Origin: Methanohalophilus portucalensis
Lineage (GTDB): Archaea > Halobacteriota > Methanosarcinia > Methanosarcinales > Methanosarcinaceae
Length of the DNA: 64,000 nt
Direction of reading: 5' to 3'
Assembly: GCF_002761295.1 (NCBI RefSeq)
Contig: NZ_CP017881.1
Coordinates: 1,413,069-1,477,068 of the forward strand
Below are positions 16,125 through 25,393 of the stretch, piece after piece (the first letter of the stretch is position 1; every line of letters starts with the position of its first letter). Made by a program: the position numbers and the translations under genes. Below the pieces are notes generated by a model. That model was not told the origin of the DNA. It made no database searches and worked only from the letters and a program-made list of their open reading frames with translations.

Positions 16125-16625
16125 TCATTCCTTATTCCTTGTTCTGTATGCTTCATTAATAATATCGTGTTTTGTGACAACTCCTATCAGTTTGTTGTTG
16201 TCCATTACCCACACGTGGTTTATATTGTGCTTTAGCATCATATCCACAGTTTCACATAAGCTGGTGTCATGAGATACTGTCAGGGGGTGTGGGATCATGA
16301 TACTTTTTGCATCTTCTCCTAGTGACCTCACCGCAGTCAGATGGGTATGGCTGGAACTGGGTAACCTGTCATGGAAAAGCAATTCCAGGACAATGTTCTG
16401 ATCGATCACACCTTTGAGTCTGTAGTCCTTATCAACAACAGGAAAATTATGAACCCGATATTTTCCTATTAATTCGAGTGTGTCTTCAATAGAAGTACTC
16501 TCATCTACTCCTACCAATTCCCTGGTCATAATTTCGGTGATTTTTTTAATGGCACATTGTTTTGAGATCTGGAATTTATCTCTATAATCTGGATTTTTGG
16601 ATTTATCCGGTGCATCGAATGGCAT
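16125..16625 (-). CDS. CBS-domain pair protein
   Basis: A 166-residue protein made of two CBS repeats. The first is IMTRELVGVDESTSIEDTLE with VHNFPVVDKDYRLKGVID (about 31-75). The second is IMIPHPLTVSHDTSLCETVD with INHVWVMDNNKLIGVVTKHD (about 109-155). Such Bateman modules bind adenosyl ligands and act as energy sensors. There is no fused effector domain, so the partner is unknown. The start ATG is preceded by CAGGGAGATTGGG, a usable ribosome site. Confidence 0.88.
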   Translation of the reverse strand: MPFDAPDKSKNPDYRDKFQISKQCAIKKITEIMTRELVGVDESTSIEDTLELIGKYRVHNFPVVDKDYRLKGVIDQNIVLELLFHDRLPSSSHTHLTAVRSLGEDAKSIMIPHPLTVSHDTSLCETVDMMLKHNINHVWVMDNNKLIGVVTKHDIINEAYRTRNKE

Positions 16626-16927
16626 ATCCCAATCTCCCTGAATAAAATCTATATGTATCAGTATATAAACGGTCCTATTACTGTATTTCCATTCAAATCA
16701 ACAAAATATTGTTGCCTATGGTACAATTGGATACAGGACGCAACCTCTGTAGCCAGTATATTCCATTACTTATTGGAATGTAAGGACCATTGCAGCCCCA
16801 TGGCCAGCAGAACAGTATCTTGAAAATAGTAAAACTCTGACACTATGATTATGTGTAAGTTACCTATAATATATCCAGATAGTTTTCAGTTTATGGCAAG
16901 TTAAACCTGGCCTGATTGCAAAAGAAC
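16626..16927. other. Intergenic region, no gene seen
   Basis: It holds the upstream region of the CBS gene. The only structure I note is the inverted repeat ATTCCA...TGGAAT at 16760-16779. No open frame with a convincing start is present. Confidence 0.5.
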
Positions 16928-17029
16928 TTAGAATTCGATCTTACGCAAAAAGTCGAATAAATAAAATCCAGCACTTGTAACCATTACATAAATTAAAGAT
17001 ATCATGAGTAATTCCCAAAAGCTAATCAT
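16928..17029 (-). CDS. Putative 33-residue single-span membrane protein
   Basis: A short minus-strand frame starts at ATG 17029 with GGAGAGGGTGG about five to sixteen bases upstream, an unusually strong ribosome site for such a short frame, and ends at TAA. The product opens MISFWELLMISLIYVMVTSA and continues with a Gly-Phe-Tyr-Leu-Phe stretch and a charged end (DFLRKIEF). That is one hydrophobic helix with a basic cytoplasmic tail. I do not recognise a family; small proteins of this type often attach to membrane complexes. Confidence 0.55.
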   Translation of the reverse strand: MISFWELLMISLIYVMVTSAGFYLFDFLRKIEF

Positions 17030-17500
17030 ATAAACCACCCTCTCCTATATTGATTATATCTGTTTTTTGTTGTAAATTCATATTTGCAGCTTATGGATTC
17101 ATTTCTCATTGTAAAACACAGGAGAATTGAGAGCATAGGACCCCCATCCACTGCTCTCAATCGTACCACCCACTCCCATTTTTAAAGCCGAACCCCCTTC
17201 GGCTGTATCCAGTCAGGAACTTGCTGCAAAAGTTCCCGGGTGCAACCCCTAATAGGATATTTTCCCATATAACCTAAATGGGAATAGAATTTCTGTAGTG
17301 TGAGGATTTTTTTATGCAATTAAAAATTTCAAATACAATATAATAGATTAATTGACTTTTAGATTTTTGATAGCCAAAATGAAGTCACAAAAAATATAAT
17401 ATTAATTATGGCGTAAACTGTTTCTGTGGAGAATTATTCTTCACCAAATGTATTTATATAGCATGCAACCAGAAACGCATGTACCAAATGGGGGTATAAC
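17030..17500. other. Geneless stretch with two strong hairpins, possible non-coding RNA
   Basis: ATTGAGAGCA (17126-17135) pairs perfectly with TGCTCTCAAT (17152-17161) around a 16-base loop rich in C. A second hairpin AGCCGAA/TTCGGCT (17186-17192 and 17198-17204) has a five-C loop. The segment 17120-17265 is clearly less AT-rich than its flanks, as stable RNAs usually are in AT-rich archaeal intergenic DNA. The strand and any function are unknown. The promoter of the downstream AhpD-like gene is also here. Confidence 0.4.
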
Positions 17501-17866
17501 ATGTCAGAACATGAAGAACTTGAACATGAAGAATTACTGGACAGTATGAGTAACAAACTGGGTTTCACTCCGCAAATCCTGAAGACATTGGGTGAGATCG
17601 ATCCGCATTTCCTGAAAAAATACAATCATTGCAATCAGAAACTCCTGTCCGATGGTGCGCTGCCTGCAAAGATGAAGATTCTTATGGCACTTGCAGTAGT
17701 TGCATCCAAGCAATGTGAAAGATGCACGGTTGTACAAATGCAGAGTGCCTTGAAAAACGGGGCAACGGCTGAAGAGATTATGGAAACCATGGAAGTCATA
17801 TCCATAACCTCGGGTGCACCCGCTGTAGCTGCCTGCAGGGATGCTTTGAAACTTCTCAAGGAATAA
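17501..17866 (+). CDS. AhpD-like / carboxymuconolactone decarboxylase family protein
   Basis: A 121-residue all-helical protein of the AhpD/CMD family. It contains the CxxC redox pair CERC in [20 protein letters not shown] (about 73-92), with the downstream helix [20 protein letters not shown]. AhpD-type members act as alkylhydroperoxidase or disulfide-reductase partners; a peroxide or thiol role in the cytoplasm is inferred. The ATG follows GGGGGTATAAC. The DJ-1 family gene 45 bases downstream on the same strand probably shares the transcript, which points to a stress-response pair. Confidence 0.85.
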   Translation: MSEHEELEHEELLDSMSNKLGFTPQILKTLGEIDPHFLKKYNHCNQKLLSDGALPAKMKILMALAVVASKQCERCTVVQMQSALKNGATAEEIMETMEVISITSGAPAVAACRDALKLLKE

Positions 17867-17911
17867 TTCCGGATCATTCCGTTTTTTCAATTTTTATGGG
17901 GGTACATTTGA

Positions 17912-18415
17912 ATGAAAGTTTTGGTTTTTGGGGCCGATGGTTTTGAAGATCTCGAATTGTTTTATCCTTTACACAGGTTGAAAGAGGAAGGCATCGATGC
18001 CAGGGTGGTATCTGTTTCCCGTGGGACCGTTGAAGGTAAACACGGCTATCATGTTGAAGCGGACCTGTCTTTTGATGAGGTCGATCCCGATGAATACGAT
18101 GCACTGGTAATTTCCGGTGGCAAGGGGCCTGAGATAATGCGGCTGAATGAATATGCGCTGGATATAGTGAAGCATTTCATGACTGAAGAAAAACCTGTGG
18201 CTGCTATATGTCACGGCCCGCAGCTTCTGATCTCCGCCCGGGTGCTGGATGGTCGCAAGGCCACCTGTTGGCCCGGTATCAGGGATGACCTGATCGTAGC
18301 AGGTGCAGATTATCGGGATAATGAAGTTGTAGTTGATGACAATCTGGTAACTTCACGTCACCCGGGTGACCTTTTCGCCTTTGGCCGTGAGTTGCTTGGT
18401 TTGATTAAAGGATGA
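17912..18415 (+). CDS. DJ-1/PfpI family protein
   Basis: A 167-residue DJ-1/PfpI superfamily protein. The nucleophile-elbow cysteine lies in VAAICHGPQLLISA (Cys about 102), the conserved acid in GADGFEDLELFYPL (Glu about 12), and the histidine follows the cysteine as in PfpI. Family members are proteases, deglycases or chaperones acting on stress-damaged proteins. The start ATG has GGGGGT thirteen bases upstream. It is likely co-transcribed with the AhpD-like gene and is followed at once by a hairpin terminator. Confidence 0.9.
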   Translation: MKVLVFGADGFEDLELFYPLHRLKEEGIDARVVSVSRGTVEGKHGYHVEADLSFDEVDPDEYDALVISGGKGPEIMRLNEYALDIVKHFMTEEKPVAAICHGPQLLISARVLDGRKATCWPGIRDDLIVAGADYRDNEVVVDDNLVTSRHPGDLFAFGRELLGLIKG

Positions 18416-18424
18416 AGTATGGTT

Positions 18425-18453
18425 TCCGGGATCTTCCCGGATCCTGTTTTTTC
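18425..18453 (+). terminator. Hairpin terminator after the DJ-1 gene
   Basis: TCCGGGA pairs perfectly with TCCCGGA across a three-base loop (18425-18441), and a T-run follows at about 18446-18452. It begins nine bases after the stop codon. Confidence 0.65.
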
Positions 18454-18619
18454 TAGAATTCGTCTAATTTTCAGTTTGAGTAATTAAATTCGAAATGTTG
18501 TAGGTTTGTAAATCTACCTGAAAATAATTAACTATATATTAAAATAATATCAATTTTTAAATTCTGCCGGTCATATTTATATATACTTTTCTTCATCACC
18601 CGGCTAATAAGTGACCATT

Positions 18620-19474
18620 ATGAGTAATGAGAAAAACAACCTTAAATCGTTGAAGAATAATGGTTTTCTGCCCCAGAAACAGGACAATAAATTTTCAATG
18701 CGTACACATCTTGTTGGCGGGTATGTAGGGGCAAACCAGTTGCGTGCCCTTGCCGATGCAGCAGAAAAATATGGTGCCGGGCATGTCCATATTACCTCGC
18801 GGCAGGGTGCAGAGATTCCTTTTGTGGATTTGGATGATGTTGCAAATATAAGTGAAGAGATGAAATATTCGGGTCTCTTTGGTGGGGCAAGTGGTCAGAA
18901 GGTAAGGGGTGTAGTGTCATGTCAGGGTAACACCGTCTGCAACCACGGTCTCATTAACTGTCCTGAACTGGCTGCAAGAATTGATGAGATATATTTTGGA
19001 ACCTACGCTCCCAAAAAATTCAAGATTGCAATAACCGGTTGTCCTGCATCCTGCATGAAACCTCAGGAAAATGATTTCGGTATTATGGGAGTGGTACGAC
19101 CTGAATGGATCGAAAACAATTGTGTGGCCTGTGGTATCTGTGAAAAGGTTTGTAAGGCCGGCGCCATAACCATTGATAACGGCCTCTTAGAAATCGACAG
19201 TAACAGTTGCATATTTTGTGGTGAATGCATCACTTCCTGCAAAAAAGATGCAATCTGGGGAGTAGAATATGGTTTCACTATATTTGTAGGAGGCAAGGTT
19301 GGACGCTTCCCTCGATCCTGTGACAAACTCATTGAATTAACCGATGAACAAAGCTTATTCTCTATTCTCGAAAAGACGCTTGCCTATTACAGGGAATACG
19401 GACAGGATGGAGAACGTTTTGGTGACCTGCTTGACAGGCGGGGTTTTGCTGAATACAGGGATGCGGTCCTTTAA
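18620..19474 (+). CDS. Small siroheme sulfite/nitrite reductase-like protein with two ferredoxin clusters
   Basis: A 284-residue protein of the Dsr-like group found in methanogens. A ferredoxin-like N-terminal substrate domain (SMRTHLVGGYVGANQLRALA) precedes the siroheme-[4Fe-4S] ligands VSCQGNTVCNHGLINC and ITGCPASCMKPQENDFG. It then has two [4Fe-4S] ferredoxin motifs, CVACGICEKVC and CIFCGECITSC. By family this is a six-electron reductase of sulfite or a related siroheme enzyme; methanogen homologues are poorly characterised. I prefer ATG 18620 to the GTG nine bases upstream. Convergent with the malic enzyme gene, with only five bases between their stops. Confidence 0.85.
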   Translation: MSNEKNNLKSLKNNGFLPQKQDNKFSMRTHLVGGYVGANQLRALADAAEKYGAGHVHITSRQGAEIPFVDLDDVANISEEMKYSGLFGGASGQKVRGVVSCQGNTVCNHGLINCPELAARIDEIYFGTYAPKKFKIAITGCPASCMKPQENDFGIMGVVRPEWIENNCVACGICEKVCKAGAITIDNGLLEIDSNSCIFCGECITSCKKDAIWGVEYGFTIFVGGKVGRFPRSCDKLIELTDEQSLFSILEKTLAYYREYGQDGERFGDLLDRRGFAEYRDAVL

Positions 19475-19479
19475 TTCCA

Positions 19480-20703
19480 TCATTTTTTACGGGCTACACC
19501 ACTCTTTATAGCCGCATCTGCAACAGCTTTTGCCACAGCAGGGACAACTCTGCTGTCAAGAGGATTGGGTATTATGTAATCTTCTTCAATGCCGTCCTCT
19601 TCTACAATTGCAGCAAGGGTATTAGCGGCTGCAAGTTCCATTTCCAGATTGATCTGTGTGGCCCTGGTGTCCAGTGCACCTTTGAAGATCCCCGGAAATC
19701 CCAAACAATTGTTGATCTGGTTGGGACAATCAGATCTTCCGGTTGCCACTATACGAGCGCCTGCTGCAAAGGCTTTAAGGGGCATGATTTCAGGTATGGG
19801 ATTTGCCATAGCAAAGATAATGGCGTCATTGTTCATGGAAGCAACCATATCTTCTGTAAGGATTTCGGGGACAGATACGCCTATAAATACATCAGATCCC
19901 GCGACGGCATCAGCAAGACTTCCCTTTATTTCTTCAGGATTTGAAAATTCAGCGATTTTCTCTTTTTCAGGATTCATCCCTTCGGTACGTTTTCTGTTGA
20001 TGATCCCATGTCTGTCACATACAAGCAGGTTTTCAGGTCTCACTCCTGTATGAAGGAGTTTTCTGGCAATGGCCATGCCGGCAGCACCGGCTCCAGATAT
20101 AACAAGTTTAATCTCGTTGATTTTTTTGCCGGTAAGTTTAAGTGCATTCAGTAGGCCTGCGATTGTAACAATCGCGGTTCCATGCTGGTCGTCATGTGTC
20201 ACGGGTATTGGCAATTCTTTTTTGAGCCGTTCTTCAATCTCAAAGCAGCGGGGTGCACTTATGTCTTCGAGATTGATCCCTCCGAAAACCGGGGCGATAT
20301 TTTTGACAGTTTTAATAATTTCTTCGGTGTCCTGGGTATCAAGACATATCGGGAATGCATTGATTCCTGCAAGTTCCTTGAATATGATAGCTTTGCCTTC
20401 CATCACAGGTAAACCTGCAGATGCACCGATGTTTCCCAGTCCCAGAATAGCTGAGCCGTCTGTTATGATTGCGACGGTGTTCTCTTTAAGTGTATACTTA
20501 TATACATCATCGTTGTTTTCAGCAATCCGTTTGCAGGGTTCGGCAACACCGGGGGTATAGGCAATGCTTAAGTCCCGTATATTGTCCAGACGGACTTTAC
20601 TTGCTACTTCAAGAACACCATGATGTTTTTCGTGTAGTTGTAGGGACTCCTCTCCCAGTGAGTCATCAACTTGCATGCACGATTTTACTGTCAAATTTTT
20701 CAA
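19480..20703 (-). CDS. NAD(P)-dependent malic enzyme
   Basis: Oxidative decarboxylation of malate to pyruvate. The 407 residues include the malic domain with YTPGVAEPCKRI (about 49-60), the catalytic Lys segment, the divalent-metal site around EDISAPRCFEIE and HDDQHGTAIV, and the NAD domain GAGAAGMAIARKLL (about 205-218). Length and motifs match the short prokaryotic form. The start has GGGGAGG about twelve bases upstream. Together with the citrate synthase and aconitase genes nearby it suggests C4-to-C3 and oxidative TCA branches feeding biosynthesis rather than respiration. Confidence 0.94.
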   Translation of the reverse strand: MKNLTVKSCMQVDDSLGEESLQLHEKHHGVLEVASKVRLDNIRDLSIAYTPGVAEPCKRIAENNDDVYKYTLKENTVAIITDGSAILGLGNIGASAGLPVMEGKAIIFKELAGINAFPICLDTQDTEEIIKTVKNIAPVFGGINLEDISAPRCFEIEERLKKELPIPVTHDDQHGTAIVTIAGLLNALKLTGKKINEIKLVISGAGAAGMAIARKLLHTGVRPENLLVCDRHGIINRKRTEGMNPEKEKIAEFSNPEEIKGSLADAVAGSDVFIGVSVPEILTEDMVASMNNDAIIFAMANPIPEIMPLKAFAAGARIVATGRSDCPNQINNCLGFPGIFKGALDTRATQINLEMELAAANTLAAIVEEDGIEEDYIIPNPLDSRVVPAVAKAVADAAIKSGVARKK

Positions 20704-20872
20704 CTTTTCCTCCCCTTTATACTGCTTAATTCCCTGATTTATAATTGTGAAGTTTATCTACTTATAATCTCTCTAATGTGAATTTCACCCAAAACACCTA
20801 AGTAAGGTAGACAACCTCGGTTGGCTATGAGATGAGTGAGAACTCGTTTTTATACAACACTGAGTTGATATA

Positions 20873-21304
20873 TTGTCAATAAAAGATGGCGACACAATAA
20901 AGATCGATTATACAGGCACTCTGGATGATGGCACAGTTTTCGATAGTTCCGAAAATCATGAGGAGCCTCTTGAATTTACTGTAGGGGCAGGTCAGGTTAT
21001 TCAGGGATTTGACGATGCTGTCAGAGATATGGAAGAAGGTGAAGAAAAAGAGTTCAGACTTGAGCCTTCTGAAGCCTATGGTGAATACAATGATGGTCTT
21101 TCCCAACCAGTACCTAAAGACAACATTCAGTCAGACATTGACGTTGAAGTTGGAATGATGTTGCTGGTGAAAACACCAGATGGCCAGGAACTTCCTGCAA
21201 AGATTGCTGAAGTGGGCGATGAGGAAGTCATACTCGATATGAATCATCCCCTTGCCGGTAAGGCATTGAACTTCAATATACAGGTCAAAGAGATATCATC
21301 CTGA
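20873..21304 (+). CDS. FKBP-type peptidyl-prolyl isomerase (SlyD-like)
   Basis: A 143-residue archaeal short-type FKBP. The FKBP core IKIDYTGTLDDGTVFDSS is followed by VIQGFDDAVRDMEEGEEKEF. The insert-in-flap chaperone domain spans residues about 65-130, then the closing strand HPLAGKALNFNIQVKEI. It catalyses prolyl isomerisation and holds unfolded proteins. Translation appears to begin at TTG 20873; there is no ATG in a workable place. The stop codon sits inside a 12-bp hairpin terminator. Confidence 0.93.
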   Translation: MSIKDGDTIKIDYTGTLDDGTVFDSSENHEEPLEFTVGAGQVIQGFDDAVRDMEEGEEKEFRLEPSEAYGEYNDGLSQPVPKDNIQSDIDVEVGMMLLVKTPDGQELPAKIAEVGDEEVILDMNHPLAGKALNFNIQVKEISS

Positions 21305-21315
21305 TATCTCTTTTT
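21287..21315 (+). terminator. Terminator hairpin overlapping the FKBP stop
   Basis: AAAGAGATATCA (21287-21298) pairs perfectly with TGATATCTCTTT (21302-21313) around a TCC loop, and the last T's continue to 21315. The TGA stop is inside the 3' arm. Confidence 0.75.
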
Positions 21316-21488
21316 CATCTAATTCCCTAATTCCTTTCCTGAAATTACTGCTGACTGATTAACGTTTTTTATCGATATATTTTACCCAGCGAAGGCTCTG
21401 GAAATGTATCGTTTAGGTAGCAAAATAGTATGTGAATCAAATATAGGTGTAATTTTCTGGAAAAATATGAAAAAAGGAGGATGGGGAA

Positions 21489-24266
21489 TTATTCCCCTTT
21501 TGCCTTATCTCTCAGGAACTTGTGCAGAATTCCACCATTTTTGCAGTAGTCTACTTCTATATCGGAATTGAGGTTTACAGTTACATTGAATGTGACTTCT
21601 TTTCCATCTGGGTCACAGGCTACAACCTCGAGTTCTCCGCCAGGTTTCATTTCTGAGATGCCCTTGATGGTGTAGGTTTCATCGCCTTTAAGTCCCAGGC
21701 TTTCTTTACTTTCACCTTCCCTGAACTGCAGGGGGATCACTCCCATTCCTACAAGATTACTGCGGTGAATCCTTTCGTAGGACTGTGCGATCACAGCTTT
21801 GACACCGAGCAGTTGTGTGCCCTTGGCTGCCCAGTCACGGGAACTGCCTGTTCCGTATTCTTTGCCTGCAATTACTACCAGTGAAATGTTATTTTCCATG
21901 TATTTCATGGCAGCATCGTAGATTGGCATCTCTTCCCCATCGGGGAGGTAAACTGTCCATGAACCTTCCTTACCAGGTACAAGTTTATTTTTCAGGCGTA
22001 CGTTACCGAAGGTTCCACGCATCATTACTTCGTGGTTGCCTCTTCTGGAGCCATAGGAATTGAATTCTTCTTCCGACACGTCGTGTTCCATCAGGTACCT
22101 GCCTGCAGGATAATCAGCAGGAATCGAGCCTGCCGGGGAAATATGGTCGGTGGTTATACTGTCATCCACAACTACCAGTGCTCTTGCATCTTTTATGTCT
22201 TCCATATTTTCGATATTAAGCGGGAAATCCTGGAAGAAAGGGGGTTCCTGTATATAGGTGGATTCATTGCTCCAGTCGTAAAGCAGTCCTTCAGGTGCAT
22301 CGAGTTCCTGCCAGCGTTCAGTTCCCTGGAATACATTGGCATATTCCTTCTCGAACATTTCGGGCTGTACATATTTACCACAATACTGCTCGATCTCACC
22401 GTTTGCAGGCCAGATATCATTCAGGTAGACTGGTTCACCGTTCGGGTCACACGCAATAGGTTCTTTTGTGAGGTCAATATCTACTGTGCCTGCCAGGGCA
22501 AAGGCAACCACGAGCATAGGGGATGCCAGGTAATTGGCTTTTACATGAGGACTGATCCTTCCTTCGAAATTCCTGTTTCCGCTGAGTACCGATGTAACAG
22601 TCAGGTCACGGTCCTCTATTTCTTTTACTACCGCTTCGTGCAGGGGTCCACTGTTTCCAATGCATGTGAGACAGCCGTAGCCCACAAGGTGGAATCCCAG
22701 GGCTTCCAAATAAGGTACAAGGCCGGCTGCTTCCAGATAGTCCATTACAGCCTTTGAACCAGGTCCCAGGCTTGTTTTCACGAATGGTTTGACCTTAAGT
22801 CCTCTTTCAACTGCCTTTTTCGCAACCAGTCCGGCACCGATAAGTACCGAAGGGTTTGAGGTATTGGTACAGGATGTGATGGAAGCAATGGCAACAGAAC
22901 CGTGGTTTAGGTCGACTTCTTCTCCTTCGCATTTGATCTTCATGATCCCGCTGTGGTCGGGATGGGGTTTTTCCACAACATTATAACCTCCCTCCTCAAG
23001 CCAGCGGCTGTAATCCGGATCGTTCTCAAAGTCTTCAGTTCCTTTCTTCAGGGAGTATACATCTTTTATTGTCCTGTGGAAAGCTGCGGACATATCACTG
23101 AGCACAATACGGTCCTGTGGTCTTTTCGGACCCGCAAGGGAGGGCTGCACCGTACCCATATCAAGTCCAAGAGTAGAGGTATATTCCGGAACCGGTGCAT
23201 CACTTTCTGCAAACAGGCCTTGCTCCTTGCAATATTGGCGAACCATATTCACATGTTCTTCACTGCGTCCGGTCATGCGCATGTAATCCAGTGTAACTTC
23301 GTCCACAGGGCAAAATCCCATTGTTGCACCGTATTCCGGACCCATGTTGGCAAGGATTGCCCTGTCAGGCAGGGAAAGTTTCCTGTAACCGGGACCATAG
23401 AATTCGACGAATTTACCTACAACACCGTGTTCCCTGAGCATCTGGGTTACTGTGAGTACAAGATCTGTGGCTGTGATTCCATCTTTCATTTCTCCTCTTA
23501 ATTCAAAACCCACAACTTCAGGAATTGGCATATAGTAAGGTTGTCCAAGCATAACTGCTTCAGCCTCAATACCACCAACGCCCCATCCCAGGACACCCAG
23601 GCCATTGATCATTGTTGTATGGGAATCGGTTCCTACAAGAGTATCGGGATAGGCGACGGTTTCGCCGTTTTCTTCCCGCAGATGTACCACATTTGCCAGG
23701 TGTTCAAGGTTTACTTGGTGGATTATACCGCTTCCCGGAGGGACTACGTTGAAGTTGTTAAAGGCATTCTGAGCCCAGTGCAGCAGTTCATAACGCTCTC
23801 CGTTTCTCTGGAACTCATGTTTCTCATTACAGTTTCTTGCATAGGAAGTGCCGTAACAATCGACCTGTACTGAGTGGTCTATAATAAGATCTGCAGGAAT
23901 TACAGGATTAATTTCCTCCGGATTTCCACCAAGTCTTTTCATTGCAGACCTGATTGCGGCAATATCCACAACCGCAGGTACGCCTGTAAAATCCTGCAGG
24001 ATTACCCTTGAAGGTATATATGGGATATCCGTTTTTGGTACATTGCCGGGTTTCCAGCCTGCAAGGTTTTTTACATCCTCTTCGGTTACAATCTTACCAT
24101 CTGTATTCCTTACCAGATTTTCCAGTAATACCCGAATGGAATAGGGAAGAGAAGAAATTTTGCAAAGGCCATTTTCCTCAAGTGTATCCAGACGGTATAT
24201 GGTACTCTTCTTACCCCTGGTATCAAGAGTATCTCTTGCTTTAAAAGAAACTGAATTATTATCCAT
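21489..24266 (-). CDS. acnA: Aconitate hydratase (AcnA type)
   Basis: Citrate to isocitrate isomerase, 925 residues, the AcnA/IRP1 length. Cluster cysteines are in SITSCTNTSNPS and YGCLTCIGNSGP. Other hallmarks are DSHTTMINGLGVLGWGVGGI near residues 210-230, LTGVPAVVDI-type QDFTGVPAVVDIAA, and the swivel domain with YGSRRGNHEVMMRGTF and GKEYGTGSSRDWAAKG. ATG 24266 is preferred over the GTG nine bases upstream because AGGTG then serves as ribosome site. It follows citrate synthase on the same strand by 26 bases, so the two form an operon for 2-oxoglutarate precursor synthesis. AcnA in a methanogen points to bacterial acquisition. Confidence 0.96.
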   Translation of the reverse strand: MDNNSVSFKARDTLDTRGKKSTIYRLDTLEENGLCKISSLPYSIRVLLENLVRNTDGKIVTEEDVKNLAGWKPGNVPKTDIPYIPSRVILQDFTGVPAVVDIAAIRSAMKRLGGNPEEINPVIPADLIIDHSVQVDCYGTSYARNCNEKHEFQRNGERYELLHWAQNAFNNFNVVPPGSGIIHQVNLEHLANVVHLREENGETVAYPDTLVGTDSHTTMINGLGVLGWGVGGIEAEAVMLGQPYYMPIPEVVGFELRGEMKDGITATDLVLTVTQMLREHGVVGKFVEFYGPGYRKLSLPDRAILANMGPEYGATMGFCPVDEVTLDYMRMTGRSEEHVNMVRQYCKEQGLFAESDAPVPEYTSTLGLDMGTVQPSLAGPKRPQDRIVLSDMSAAFHRTIKDVYSLKKGTEDFENDPDYSRWLEEGGYNVVEKPHPDHSGIMKIKCEGEEVDLNHGSVAIASITSCTNTSNPSVLIGAGLVAKKAVERGLKVKPFVKTSLGPGSKAVMDYLEAAGLVPYLEALGFHLVGYGCLTCIGNSGPLHEAVVKEIEDRDLTVTSVLSGNRNFEGRISPHVKANYLASPMLVVAFALAGTVDIDLTKEPIACDPNGEPVYLNDIWPANGEIEQYCGKYVQPEMFEKEYANVFQGTERWQELDAPEGLLYDWSNESTYIQEPPFFQDFPLNIENMEDIKDARALVVVDDSITTDHISPAGSIPADYPAGRYLMEHDVSEEEFNSYGSRRGNHEVMMRGTFGNVRLKNKLVPGKEGSWTVYLPDGEEMPIYDAAMKYMENNISLVVIAGKEYGTGSSRDWAAKGTQLLGVKAVIAQSYERIHRSNLVGMGVIPLQFREGESKESLGLKGDETYTIKGISEMKPGGELEVVACDPDGKEVTFNVTVNLNSDIEVDYCKNGGILHKFLRDKAKGE

Positions 24267-24292
24267 AATTGGCACCTGTAAATATAAATCCG

Positions 24293-25393
24293 TTAAACGA
24301 ATTTTGCACGTGGTCTTATCAATCTGTTATCTGAATATTGTTCGAGACAATGTGCAATCCAGCCCGATATCCTTCCAGTGGCAAAAACTGCCGTTGCAAG
24401 TTTGGGAGGGATGTCAAGATATTTGTAAACGACACCGGAATAAAAATCTACATTCGGATATATAGGTTTACCCCTATTTTGCACATATTCTTCATATGCG
24501 GCCCCTTCTATCTTCTCGGCAATCTCAAACCACTTCATGTCGTTTTTCTCCATTGCAATCTCCCGTGCAAGCTGCTTGTAAACTCTGGCTCTGGGATCGT
24601 ATGTTTTGTATACACGGTGTCCAAATCCCATCAACTTTTCATGTTTTTCTATTTTGTGCAGAACAAAGTTTTGTGCACCCTTTGGAGAGTCTATCTCGTC
24701 AAGCATATTCATTACCGCCATTCTTGCTCCCCCATGCAGGGGTCCTTTGAGGGTACACAGTCCTCCAATAACGGCTGAATGCAGGTCAGAAAGGGTTGAT
24801 GTGACAGTTCTTGCAGCAAAAGTTGAAGGGTTTAATTCATGGTCTGCACTCAGGATGAAATCAGATTCAATAATCCGGGCTTCAAGGTTTGTGGGCCGAC
24901 TCCCTCTGAGCATGTAGAGAAAATTTGCTCCGTGGGACATTTCATAATCTGGCTCAATCACGTTCATCCCTCTCTTAAGCCTTGAAAATGATGTGACAAT
25001 GGTGGGGAACTTTGCTATCATGCGCATTCCTTTCCTGGTATTAGCCTGTGGGTTATTTGTGTTCAGGTCCGGATCACAATGGGACATTAAAGATGTAATT
25101 GTCTTCAGGGCATCCATTGCTTCTATATTGAAATTACAAAATCCAAGAACCTCAATTAGGGTACTTCCGATCCTGCGCTCATCTTTGAGAGTTCTGGAAT
25201 AAGCTTCAAGTTCTTCGTCTTCAGGATTTTTTCCATGAATCAGTAAATAGGATACTTCATCGTAAGTCAAATTGGCAAGTTTTTCTACATCATAGCCACG
25301 ATATTGTAATATTCCCTTTTCCCCGTCTATGAAAGTTATACTTGATTCCAATGCCACTACATTTTCAAGTCCTGTTTCAACTTCTCCTTTCAT
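24293..25393 (-). CDS. gltA: Citrate synthase
   Basis: Condenses oxaloacetate and acetyl-CoA. The 366 residues contain the type II short-form features: FIDGEKGILQYRGYDVEKLA, the active-site His in CTLKGPLHGGARMAVMNML, LMGFGHRVYKTYDPRA with the second His, and the catalytic Asp in YPNVDFYSGVVY. First gene of the citrate synthase-aconitase operon. With malic enzyme 4 kb away it provides an oxidative route toward 2-oxoglutarate; no isocitrate dehydrogenase is present in the window. Confidence 0.96.
   Translation of the reverse strand: MKGEVETGLENVVALESSITFIDGEKGILQYRGYDVEKLANLTYDEVSYLLIHGKNPEDEELEAYSRTLKDERRIGSTLIEVLGFCNFNIEAMDALKTITSLMSHCDPDLNTNNPQANTRKGMRMIAKFPTIVTSFSRLKRGMNVIEPDYEMSHGANFLYMLRGSRPTNLEARIIESDFILSADHELNPSTFAARTVTSTLSDLHSAVIGGLCTLKGPLHGGARMAVMNMLDEIDSPKGAQNFVLHKIEKHEKLMGFGHRVYKTYDPRARVYKQLAREIAMEKNDMKWFEIAEKIEGAAYEEYVQNRGKPIYPNVDFYSGVVYKYLDIPPKLATAVFATGRISGWIAHCLEQYSDNRLIRPRAKFV

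Noticed and set aside
22032-22757. Antisense open frame of 241 codons opposite aconitase
   Set aside because: The opposite strand is an unmistakable AcnA; the antisense product has no family features.
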